This document shows, in pieces, positions 48,254 to 59,855 of a DNA stretch of 64,000 bases. Origin of the DNA: Blastomussa wellsi (lineage: Eukaryota; Cnidaria; Anthozoa; Scleractinia; Plerogyridae); NCBI GenBank assembly GCA_947652115.1, contig OX393573.1, forward strand, positions 2,365,769-2,429,768. The letters are read 5' to 3'. Made by a program: the position numbers and the translations under genes. The stretch's first letter is position 1. Every line of letters begins with the position of its first letter. The notes under the pieces are model-generated. The model was not told where the DNA came from. It did not search any database and saw only the letters and a list, made by a program, of their open reading frames with translations.

Positions 48254-50389
48254 CGATAATTTCCTTGTTTTTGCAGACGCTATGAGCTATGTATGGGGCG
48301 TGGCATTCAGTAAGGATATTGGAGCAGAGAAAACTCCCCGCAGCATCAGCGCAAGATGTGTTTCCACAGTGTATGCCTTCATGGCTATGATCATTGTTAA
48401 CACGTACTGTGCCAACTTGATGGCCTTTTTAGTGCAGGACAACTTCGAGCTGCCAATCGATGGCATAAGAGACCCAAAGGTACGTTTTAGACGCATTTAT
48501 AAATTTTGTTTTATGAAATAAATCCATCAAAATCCCGCCTGGTAAAATAGAATTAAGCGACAGTAGATAATAAACAGTCACAAAACACTAAAATGTTTAA
48601 TTCAATTTGTTTACGTGAGTCAAAGCATTTAACCTTGATAAACTAAAGAGGACACTGTAAACAAACAAACCAATTATGAAACAAAATCTGTTGAGAATTC
48701 TAGCTCGCAAGAGGGTGAGCAGTAGGCTATTTACAAAGCATGCAATAGCATGGCGAGCGATTGGAAGCTTTCTTCCAGTGCGAAAGCCGGTTTTCCTAAA
48801 ACGATTTTATGGAAACGAAAACTTCGCCTTCGATTTGCTAACATCATTCCATCTATTTCTCTCAAAACAAGCTAATGCTACCTGAGTGTCGCAAGGCTTC
48901 AATAACTTCCATTTACTTCTCAATGACTAAATAACTAACTCAATATATTTTCTTGCGCTGGTTATTTGTGTTGTTGTGTTTTTTTTTTTCAGTTGAGAGA
49001 TGTTTCTTTATATCCACCAGACGGATTTCAGCTTGGTATTGTTCATGGGAGCTTCTCAGAGACATACTTCAAGAATCACGTTGATTATGAATATCGTCAA
49101 ATTTACAAGACCAATCTCAAATTGAATCTGATGAATAATTTTTCTGAAGGAGTTGTGAGGCTTCAAAACGGGTAAGTGCCTTTTGGGGAACGGGCAACTT
49201 TAAAAACTTCTCGAATAGAAGTTTCTTCTTTCCATTTTCATCAAATCCACAGAATATAATTTATTTTAAGAGATCAACTAAATTTTCTCCAAAAATATGA
49301 TGTCTCAGGCATACTCTCTGTTAGAATTTTTAAAAGTTGTACCATGACATGATCATAACTCAGTTATAAAATTTTGGGATCATTGAACTCGTTTTGTAAT
49401 AATTAGTATTGAAAGCTGTTGCTATGGTAACGACTCGTGTTAAGAAAATGACCACAACTTGTACGGTATAGTAGGAACTGACAAAAAGGTATAGTATCGA
49501 CCCATCAAGTATTAGGGCTGAAAAATTTTGTATTATTATATTTGTATTAGAAGAGAGCCTGGGTTCGAGGTTGTTTATTAGGCGCCCATATTCCACACGA
49601 TTTCGCAGAACAATTGTTTCGCGTCAAATGAAGGTTATTGCTTATAGTTTTTCTTCTTTCAGTGAAATCCACGGTCTCGTGGGTGATTATCTGTCTTTGC
49701 GGCAAGGCGCCAACAAGGTCCCTAACTGCAGTTTCTGCCTGGCTGGTCCAAACTTCTACACGTACGGCGTAGCATTCGCTGTTCCCCAAAACTCGCCTTG
49801 GCTGGAAGAAATCACAAGAGTAGTGTTAGAAATGAAAGAAAACGGAAGCATAAGCTTGTTAGAGAAGATGTATTTCGACGAAAAGATCTGCAGGACCTCA
49901 GTCGCTAAAGACCTTAGTATTTTGAATTTCAGTGGCCTTTTTCTGACGGTTGCAGGAACGATTTGCTTTTGTTTCCTGGCACTGTTAGCAGAAGTTATAG
50001 CTATCTTCGTCTTGGTGCGATTTAGTCAGCATTTAGGAGCTCTTGGGAAATTCTCCATGCGTTTGCTATTCGATCTTAAGAAGGGCGAAGAGCATTTAAT
50101 GACATTGAAGTATTCAACCATGCGAAAAAAGCGTAAGTGCGTCAAGATGAACCTAGTTAAAATCGATAATGCTTCGTCAAGCGGAACAACAGTAGAGCAA
50201 CAGAGAAATTCTATGAGTTCAACGACTAATGACTTGAAAGAACTACACTTCGTGGGAGAAAGCGAGACATCTGCAAGATGGCGAGATGCCTTTTTCAATG
50301 AATCACTGGCCTCAAACTCAAGTTCTCAAATTCAAATGCCGCCCGCAAACTTAAACGGTGGCTTAAATTCTGACGTAACTCGACTTTAA
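40634..50389 (+). CDS. Divergent NMDA-type ionotropic glutamate receptor subunit
   Basis: The eight exons are 40634-41038, 43385-43950, 44637-45157, 45771-45890, 47208-47381, 48277-48479, 48993-49171 and 49663-50389; 964 aa with phases all consistent. A signal peptide (LLFLCITILFVVCSSLG) is followed by an amino-terminal domain of about 360 residues. The ligand-binding S1 part has VILYPPWVES, CCFGFSIDLLK and WNGIVNELMSGR. M1 is at about 552-570 (LWLTIIGTCNVILLVIWWLD), the M2 pore loop at 600-615 (WGVAFSKDIGAEK) and M3 at 621-648, ending NTYCANLMAFLV. S2 follows with GDYLSL and a conserved cysteine pair, then M4 at 812-836 and a roughly 125-residue cytoplasmic tail. It is a plasma-membrane cation-channel subunit. 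The order and cysteines fit NMDA subunits best. Oddities: the pore asparagine is Ser-Lys, SYTANLAAF is altered to NTYCANLMAF, and the PLT ligand motif is DLA. R510 and D731 are kept. It could be a cnidarian-specific branch. Confidence 0.85.
42861..43029. repeat. Dispersed repeat, third arrangement of the invertible-core family
   Basis: The header gggggtaagtttctaaagaa is followed by ttggttttatcaac, then the core in forward direction (ccgacgaagggctaatgctc ... ggtggccaattgacattatc), then gttgataaaaccaaataat. It has inverted repeats on both sides of the core but the opposite core direction to 12401-12580. It lies in intron 1 of the receptor gene. Confidence 0.8.
45239..45254. repeat. Poly-G tract
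   Basis: A run of about 14-16 G follows gggggacttg in intron 3 of the receptor gene. Length is unreliable in assemblies. Confidence 0.75.
46261..46305. repeat. Short fragment of the invertible-core repeat
   Basis: Only attcgctccgacgaagggcg and aacgctcgaaacg of the core remain. It is in intron 4 of the receptor gene. Confidence 0.6.
48176..48252. repeat. (TAA)n microsatellite
   Basis: About 25 tandem taa triplets lie in the intron upstream of the M2-M3 exon of the receptor gene, ending 24 bases before the exon (starts at 48277). Confidence 0.95.
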
Positions 50390-51114
50390 GTACATAAGAT
50401 AATTATGTAAACTGGTGCCATCTTAATTGTTTACAATTATTTAGGCATTAAATTAATCCTTCATCCTTAAGAGACCAAACTTTATATGCTCCCTACCAAT
50501 GTTATGCAAACATAACAAACTCCGAGAGGCGTTTCGCAAGAAAGGCGTCTGCATACGATTTACCGGCGAAAATTCCATTCTTTATGGGGTACGTAAAAAT
50601 GGCCGAATCCGGTCACGAACGCTCATTGGTCAACGAGGCAATTTGTTTAATGTATGTGAAATATAAGTCTTCAGATTACACCACGGAAAAGATCGGGCGG
50701 CGCGATCGTGAAGCTACACTGAAGCTATAGATAAGGATATGCCATTGCGACCGGTAACAGATAAATCAATTCAGACAACAGTAGTTTTCTGTTAGAACAA
50801 AAGGAAAGTACAGCCAACAACATAGGACCAAGCTGAAACGTCCTTACAAAGCATATAAAATGACACAAAAAATACATGAGTTCAATTAATAATGAACACC
50901 AGGAAGAGAAGAGACTAAAACAGCCATTCAGAAAAAAAGTGCTAAATCATTATCATTTAGTAATTTCACAGCTTTCATCCATATCTTAGCTGATCTGCTG
51001 ATTTCGAATTGCTCAAAACTCGACAAACGTCTTGAAGTCATACTCTATCTAGGATGGCTCGAGAACCTGATTTAATTTGGACAGACTCTCTCATACCCTG
51101 CTCAGAACCGAGGA
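50390..51114. other. Receptor 3' region and intergenic sequence
   Basis: attaaa near 50446 is the only weak poly(A) candidate close to the stop. Nothing else recognisable. Confidence 0.4.
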
Positions 51115-51116
51115 GT

Positions 51117-51511
51117 GAGGGTCTCAATGGGGTTAACCGTTAGCCGTAAAATGGCCAAAAATTTAGCCGTCAGGGGTAAAAGGGGGGTTCTAGGGGGTCA
51201 TCTTACATGAGGATTCAGTTCCTCCCTGATGGTTGCGTCGTTGCGCGAGTTGACAGACGTTTTGACAACTCTTGTACTGTATCACTGGGAGTGTACACAC
51301 ACAAAAAAATACTGTTTTATCTCAAAATGGTCCAAAGACTTTCAGTATGTTTTACAACAATGGAAATAAATATTTAACTTCTTAAAAGAATAGCAATTAT
51401 TTTCTAACTTCTCCTGTTAACCGTAATGGAACAAAATTAACCGTTAGCCGTAAAAAGCCAAAAAGTTAACCGTTAACCGTAAAAGCCACTACCATATTGA
51501 GACCCTCAGGG
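51117..51511. mobile_element. MITE with tgagggtctcaat ends and taaccgt units
   Basis: tgagggtctcaat at the left pairs with attgagaccctca at the right. Inside, ttaaccgttagccgtaaaa-type units are repeated three or more times near both ends, followed by gccaaaaa. Flanking 6-mers aggagt and aggggt differ by one base, so the duplication is uncertain. No coding frame. Confidence 0.65.
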
Positions 51512-51762
51512 GTCAAAACGGTCGCCATGACTGAGTGACTCGAAGCAAGGGACGGACCATTGAAAAAGTGATGGGTCTTGCTGTCTGGAGATTTTTGGCT
51601 CTCGCGATTTTTTTTTTGCGTATTTGTTGTGTTTTTACTGCCGTTTTTCCCTTGCGCGAATTTTTTTCCATCCCCGCCATCACTTTTCCAATTGTCGTGC
51701 CCTTTATATCTTGGTAATGATGTAATTTGCAACTAGAGAGGACACTGAGGACAGGTATTTTC

Positions 51763-52067
51763 CATTCTCGTCCCCACAGCCCTTTTCGTTTCTCTTAGCC
51801 GGCAGGGCCTTGGCACGAAAAACGAAGGGCTCTGGGGACATACGATTTTCAAAAAAAAATCGAATTTTCTTTATTGGCTGTTGAGAACAAAGAAATCTTA
51901 AACGGAAGTGAAAATGTTCGCCGGCCGCCTTATTACAACGCAAAACATGTAGAACCATCAATGCTATATACATGAAGTCCGGAAGTCCTAGAATCTCGGA
52001 CTTCTCCATTTTCGTGCCGAGGCCCTACCGGCTAACAGAAACGAAAAGGGCTATGGGGACGAGAATG
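51763..52067. mobile_element. MULE-type MITE, copy B (305 bp, perfect 9-bp TSD)
   Basis: It has the same ends as copy A (cattctcgtcccc ... ggggacgagaatg) and the same interior order (tggcacgaaaaacgaagggc, tattggctgttgagaacaaa, gaagtccggaagtcctagaa). ggtattttc occurs at 51754-51762 and 52068-52076, a perfect 9-bp target duplication. Confidence 0.93.
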
Positions 52068-52291
52068 GGTATTTTCCTGATTGTGGGTGCCAGTCCATCC
52101 TCAGTAATCTCCAAGCAAAACGGCGGGAAATTTGCGAGCGCCAGTAGGAGTAAACAATATTGACTCCTTCTGGCGCCCGCGCAACTCGCGGCTTTGTCAA
52201 TCGCGAGAATATCGCGCGTGCAAATTTTCGCTTTCGTTACGGATTTTAGAGCAAACATAGAGACTGCTCGCGCGCAGTCTACCGATCAGCT

Positions 52292-52694
52292 GACCCCCTA
52301 CTGACCCCCTATAAAATCAACTGGAAAATGTGCAGAACTATCAATGAGACCGATTTGAATTCCTTAACCGCAGTCAATCGTGAGTGTTCATATTGCCAGG
52401 AGTATTGCCAGCATTTCTTTGTTACTTTGCTTAATTTTATAATGGGTACGACAACAATACTTGATGATATTCCATCCCAACTTGTTCTGTGCTCGATTGT
52501 CGGTGAACAAAACCTTCACTTACAATCAAAGACGAAGAGAGTCTGAAAGCTGCAATGCATCCGCCATCTTAAAAATTTCAGGTAACCTAAAATGAATTTA
52601 TTAATGAACTTGAATCAGTCGCACTGATAGTTGTGGGCTTTTTTAATTTTCTTTTTCCCGTTGATTTAATAGGGATAGGGGGGTCAGTAGGGGA
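52292..52694. mobile_element. MITE-like element with gaccccctactgaccccct ends
   Basis: gaccccctactgaccccct then ataaaatcaac at the left pairs with gttgatttaatagggatagg and ggggtcagtagggg at the right. The interior has no recognised gene. Target duplication not resolved. Confidence 0.6.
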
Positions 52695-52734
52695 TCAATG
52701 TTTTGTCGAGGCCCAACTTGAAATCCTAACTTGG

Positions 52735-52820
52735 AATCCTAACCCAAAATCCAACTCAAACTCCTACTCGAAATCTTAACTTGAATCCAACTCGTGATCT
52801 GACTCAAAATCCTAACTCGT
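52735..52820. repeat. Degenerate ~11-bp tandem (aatcctaactcg)
   Basis: Units such as aatcctaacttgg, aatccaactcaaa and aatcctaactcg repeat about eight times. Confidence 0.7.
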
Positions 52821-53955
52821 AGGTTAGTCTCATTCAGATTGGATATCTTTATTGGATGCCTATTTCATTATGCGCCAATTATGCGACAAATGGGCATGTG
52901 TAGCACCATCAAATCAAGAATTTTTTTAAAGATATTATTGCTATAAAGAAATATGCTGTTACATGCACAGTTGGACAGTGTTTATAAAGCTCTTCATGAT
53001 ATGGTAACTTGTAAATCGCTGTTTGGAATGTTAGGATTGAAATGGGCAATCGTTTAGACCACGCCCCCAATAAAGCTGTGAACTCTCAAAGTTATGCCCC
53101 AGGGGGGGTGCTCGCAGTATACATGAGGTCTGACTTTTTTTTGAGTTGAAAATTTACATGCAAGGTATTTTTGTTGAGTCTAGAGATCTGCCACATATTT
53201 TTTTAGATCTTAAACAAATGTGCATATATTTTTAGGTCACATCTCCTAGCAAAATTGTTGTGATCAGTGGATCAGAAAAATATTCATTCGAATTTTCAGC
53301 AAATCATGCATCAGAAGAGTCTGTTTGATTGAATAAATCCACATTGAGGTTGTCTAATTTTTGGGGGGGTGTAGGAAATTTTGATGCTAAGGCATTTTTT
53401 GGGTCTAAAATTTCGGGCGCGTGTATTTTTTTGGGTTTGCCATATGAAGCTCTGTTGGACCCCCCATGTCACGTACAATGTGAGTCTCCCCCCCGTAACC
53501 CCGGGCTGCTGGCCATGTGAGTCACAAGCATACGCAAGGAAAACATGTATAATTCCCCCAATCAATATTACGGGTATTATAGTTTTTGCCACAACCAAGC
53601 ACAGAATAATTCCTGGTAAGATTCACCTGCCACATGATTTTGTGCCTGGCATTCAAGACCCCCTCTCAGCTCGTGCACTCATGTCCTGTCTTCTCACCCG
53701 TGCTTATGCAACATCAACGCAGAATAGGTCCACCAATAAAAGAATCTGAACAAATTCAAACCCACTCTTTTTTTTTGCGGAAACCTGCATCGTCTTCAAG
53801 TTGGGTCGTCACGCAATAACCCTGCATGACCATGACCGACGTTGCGTTACGGCGTTCACTCCTCCGTCACGCCCCCACTTTCAAGGGGTCAGCGGTGGTC
53901 TGTTTTGTGCACCCACATTGTGTCTTGTGTATCGTTTTCCAGTTTGTATTGAATC

Positions 53956-56900
53956 ATGGCTGAAGGAATCAACAGTTTTGCTTATAAATACTGCTTGTCT
54001 TCACTGGCAGCCACCGTGGCGGAAACAGGTAAGTCTGCAATCTAAACATTTTGCGGTTTCACAAAGCTCAAAGTGACAGAATGTGTCAGTTTTTATGTCG
54101 ATCCGAAGCCGGTCGATCGATCCGAAGCCGGTCGATCGATCCTCGCGAGGTACGCGGTGATACGACACGTTTCTTTAGCTGAGTCACGCCACTGGGAAAA
54201 CTCTTTGAATTAAAATTAATCAATATTAATCAATATGGAAGTGATATAGATGTGATATTTATTCTCGGTATTTGATTGAAATGAACTTTTCGAGGAGAAG
54301 ATCGATCACTTACATTAAAAATGTACATGTACAAGAAGCTCGTTCGATTTTCTATTGTATTGTGTTAAATTAACTACGGTTTCATAGGATTGATTACTAA
54401 TAACTACGAAATGCAAAGTTAACTGAATTAATTCATATTAAACTACGCAACAATGTAGTTTCACAGGAAAGCTTGTAAAAACAATATCGAATAGGTTGAA
54501 ACCTGCAACTCGTCAATAAATTGAACTTTGATCTTTACTGACAGTAACTGACTGAAGTTATTTGCTGTTGAAACTAGTTTTGTTCAAACTTGCACAAGAC
54601 TAAGTACCGGTAATATATTTATCAGGATTTTATCTACTTTTGCTTTATTTTCAATGAAGTTACATGTTTTATACACCGGGAATGATATTTTTTTCAAAAG
54701 AGGGGATAGCTTGGGAAAACCAACATTTGTTTCCTATAAATAATTTACCAACAGAAAGGAATTAAGTAAATAAATAAGAATTTCATGTATGTCCCAGCTC
54801 ACCAGCAGGGTGTTGCTTTGTACTATGTGACTGGGTCGTGCAAAGCACATATTGTAGATATATTTTCTCTTTAAATTTGAAGCTGTGTCACAACAAACTG
54901 TAACTAATTGACTAATACAAACACTCAGAATTAAAATAACAACGAGGAAATATATATAATAATAAATATAATGTGCAAGTACACAATTTAAATCCTTCTT
55001 CTGTTCATTCAATAACAGTGAACAGGTAAATATAATTTGCTTTATATAATTTCAAAGGGCCCTAGTCAGCCTCTGCCATTTTTGATGGCATCTAAATTTT
55101 GGAAATTGTATGGTGAAGCACAATCATATTGTATTGCTGAAGGTTATGTTCCTGGAAGTGTTTAAATTACCGTTTGAAAGTTTTTCAAGGGATTCTTTTG
55201 TTTCGACGCAATCAACTTAAAATATAATCCAGGAAATTCTCACATGTAAACAATAACAACTCGGGCCCTTTAACTTTTGTGTGTAGTTGCCATTAGTTGT
55301 TAATTAAAGGAAGAATTATGTTAACTGTATTAAATTTTCAATTTAAGTGACTTTCCCTCTTGATATAACCAAAACCCGACTGCAAATACAAGGAGAGAGG
55401 GCTTCCACCGCACCATCCACAACAGCAGCAAATGTGCCTTACCGGGGGATGGTAAGGACGGCAGTGGGCATAGGTGAGGAGTTTGTACAAGTTTTTGACT
55501 TGGTTCATTTATATATTTATATAATGATAGTAAGGTTGATCAGTCTGGATGCCGCTCATATGTTATTTTTGTCGAGTAGTTGAAGAAGAAGGATTGAGAA
55601 ATCTCTGGAGTGGAGTCACCCCTGCAATCTTAAGGCACATTGGTAAGATTTTTTATCATTAGACTTGATCGGCATTAGGCTCGATTCCCAGTCGCTGTTT
55701 TGGAAGAGCTGCAGACGTCGAACCTAGATCGCCATGGCTTATCTCATATATGCCAATAACTCTCCCATACAGGTCACTTTCATGCAAATGGAATCTCCTG
55801 AATACAAAGGAAACTGGCTAAAATATGTGTTCTTGTGCTTTTTTGCATGATTTTTGGGTGAAATTTAATTTATATGATTTGTAATATTTTTGTGGATGAA
55901 ATGGTGGGGTGGAAAAAGGCATCTTCAGTATTGATGAAATCTAATTAATTTTGTTAATATTTTTGTGCATAAATTGGTGGGGGTTGAAGAGGTATCTTCA
56001 GTTGACGCAAATTTGACGGACTCCTGTATTTCAACTTTTTTAGCAATTAGGTTAACTTAGCATCTCTCTATCTGGCTGAAGCATTTTTCTCTCGTAATGG
56101 CACCTTGCAGTGTACACAGGCTCAAGAATGACCGCCTATGAGTTTCTACGAAATAAAGTCTTAAAAAGAAATCCAGATGGTAAATTTGCTTTATGGTGAG
56201 TTTTTTATTTTTATTGCAAAATTTAGATTACAACTAAATTAAGGTCTCATTGATCAACTCTCACTCAAGACCATACAAATGTCACGAACATAGGCTCTGT
56301 CAATGCCCTCTTTAATCACATTAAAGATAAATTCGAAATATGCTTCATTCATTGAGTCAGTTGGGGATCTAGAACAACGATTTTGGCAATGCTTTGCAAA
56401 CGTTACTAGCCAGGGTTAGATTACATCAGTGATGCAGATTACTGATACACCTGCTCACACCTGGATGAAAAAACTGTCTATCGTGACGCAGTGCAGTATC
56501 TTGACAAGGACTTGTACCTGGGCCATCCGATCTGCCATCTAGAACACTGTAATTACCGTATTTATTCGCCTATAAGCCGATCTCGGCAAAAAGCCGAGAC
56601 CCTAAACTTTTGGCTATCAGAACGTGTTAGAAAATTCTGAAAAGGAAACCCAAAACATCCATCTATAAGCTGAGATCGAATATTTCTCTCCCACATGCGC
56701 TGTTAAGTGAATAAAAATACCGGTATCAAAATGTGCGGTATCTCGAACGCTCTTGACGGCACCGTAGATGACGAGGTCTACGCTAATGATTTGCCAGAAC
56801 CAGCTGACGATGATATGGCGATGGATGACGAGTTTGAAACCGACAGCGAAGAAGACGAAGACTGAAAACTTCATTCGTGAAGTCATCAAAACAAACGGCT

Positions 56901-59811
56901 CCTTTAGGAGCCACCACTTCAATAAAAGTTTATGACCAACAGCAATGATCTTCGTATGCAAACTACCGATACTTTATGTTTGTTGATAATCGCTCGGCTT
57001 ATAGCCGAATATAAATATTCAATTGAAGCTCTTGCAGCATTAGAATTGTTTTTTTCGGACAAATACTCGGCTACAAGCCAAACCCCCCTATCTTGTAGAG
57101 ATTTCACTATTTCCCAGTTTAATTTGGTGCAAAAATGGATCGGCTTATAGGCGAATAAATACGGTATATAATCATTTAGGCTACTGCACTTATAGACCAG
57201 TATGCCTCTTGTGCATGTGCCGCCCAGTCAATATAAAATTTGTAATGAAAGGGATACAGTAATTGAGTGTGCAAATTGAAAGGGGTTCAGTAATTGAGTG
57301 TGCAAATTGAAAGGGATACAGTAATTGAGTGTGCAAATTGAAAGGGATACAGTAATTGAGTGTGCAATAGGCCATTTCCGAGTTCCCTTGAACCTCTATT
57401 TCAAAGCGAGTCCAAGTGCGAAAGTTTTGTGATGGTAATTGGTTTTGCTTTCCATATGAATGAAAACTCATTTTCATTACAAAGAGTTTGCACTTAGACT
57501 CGCCTTGAAATAGAGGCACAAGCGAACTCGGAAATGGCCTATTGCAAGCAAGATAATGGCGGTTGTATTGCAAATGGATAGGGTGCAATTCTTAGCAACG
57601 TGAGATGTAAGAGACTTGAGTATCCCTGTAACAGGTGTGTGTGTGTGTGTGAGAGACTCAAGCACTGAAGCTGCATGTGCCCTTTTGATGCAGCAGATTA
57701 AAGACAATCAGAGATTTTGATGCAATATTTAATAGGAGGTAACTAAGAACTATCAGTACTTTTTCCCATCACTGTTGTTGATAACTGAGTGTATTATCAC
57801 TGATCTATTTCTAGGAAATCAGTGATAGCAGGGATGACAGCAGGTGCATTTGGTCAGTTTATAGCCAGCCCAACAGATCTTGTTAAGGTTCAAATGCAGA
57901 TGGAAGGAAAACGCGTGCTTGTAGAGGGAAGAAGACCCAGGTACAAGTTCATGAACATTTTAACTAGTACAATCATAGTACTATTATTAGTTTGTGTTCA
58001 CGTTTCATCATAATTATTTTGACCACAGGTTCATATAGATCAGCATTCTCCTCCCCAGAGGCCGCGATCCCCTTGGTCAACACCAAGAATCGCGACCTCT
58101 GGGAAGGTCCAACACCATAACTCCACAATTCACGGACTTCCCGTCACTCTGCGCATGCACAAAGTCAAATCTGACAAGTTAATCTGATTGGCTGAAAGCT
58201 ACGAGTTCTCTACGCATGCTCACAATTCGGTTGCGGCCAGAGGTCTCAATTTGTTGGTGCTGACCAAACGGATCACGGCCTCGGGGGACGAGAATGATAG
58301 ATCAGAGGTTTCCATTTATTGGTGGCAGAATATTTTAATGATTCAATTTAGTGACGTGCCCCAGGAAAATTTATTGGATTTGGATACAGTGTTTAAAAAC
58401 GACAGGACAGGGTGGCTTAAATTATTACCTCAATGTGCACAAGTCATGTGCACGCCTTGGCCTTGTTGCTGATTTGCAGAATATGGCAGGTTTGCATAAA
58501 AAGATGGCATATAGGGACATGGTTCTTCTTAAGTTGTTTCAGGGCTCTTATGTCCATACTTTTATTGTTTGTTTGCCTAGAGTACGCAACACTTCACATG
58601 CCTTTTCAAACATTGTCAGTAAACATGGAGTACAAGGACTTTGGAAAGGATGGGCACCTAATGTACAGAGGGCAGCTCTTGTTAATATGGGAGGTAAATG
58701 TACATGCGCATTTTTATACTCTGCAGTTGGCCCATCAATTAATTTAAGTTTGTCCCTTGCAGATCTTACAACTTACGATACCGTTAAACATTTGTTGCTT
58801 GGTCACACAAGTTTAAAGGACAACTGGGTCACACACACATTATCAAGGTAAAATGCATGTAGATCATGATCTAAGTGGGGAGGGGGGCTGGTAGCCTCCC
58901 ACGCAGATGTCCGTAAGGCTTTGTCAGAGGCTTGGGGGCTGGGCAGTGACCTGAATCTTGCATATGTAGGAAAGGAAAAGAGCTACTAGTAAGAGTAAAT
59001 GATAATGATAACAAGTCTGCGCAATATATTATTGAGGTCAGCAAAAAACGTTTCTCTGTTTCACTATGTCGTAACCGCTTTTACCGACTCTGTCGCTTGT
59101 GAAAATCAGGCGTTTCTCCGCGTAGCCTGCGAGAGCATCGATTGTGTGTGTCTCACTTCACTATTCGATGTGTATTTATTTTTATTTTGTTTCTCAGTGG
59201 CTGTGCAGGGCTCATTGCTGCAACCATCAGTACTCCAGCAGATGTTGTGAAAACAAGAATCATGAACAACCCCAAAGTTTATAGAGGATCAATTGACTGT
59301 TTCTTGAGCGCGGTATGGTTTTTGAATAAAATAAGTTTATTGAATGATATAAAATATAACTAGTAAATGATGAACGATATTTTAGTTAACTTCCTAGTAG
59401 TAGTAATTCAGGTAGAAGTATTGGTAGCGGCTGCTATAATGGAATTTAGCGAGATGGGCGAAAATCGCTCAATTTGGTACTCTCTAAAATTTATTGTAAT
59501 CGTACCATGTGACCCATTTTCTGGCATTTTTATTGAAAATGGATAAGTTAACCCTTGCATTTCGTTCAATTCCATGAGGCTTTTTCTTTACTAAGCGTTT
59601 ATTTCCATCTTAGTTGTATATGTTCATAAAAAACCTGCTTTCGCGATATCCTTTATTTCAATTTTCTTAAATCGCTAAATAAATCTAGCTCAGAAAAAGA
59701 ATAAAAAAAACGCTAAAATTAACATCATTAACCTCGTGGTATTCGTTTTGATCAAGCAACAGAGAAATTAACACGGTTTCAAAGTCAGGATTTCGGAAAC
59801 GTTGGTCATTG

Positions 59812-59855
<44 letters not shown>

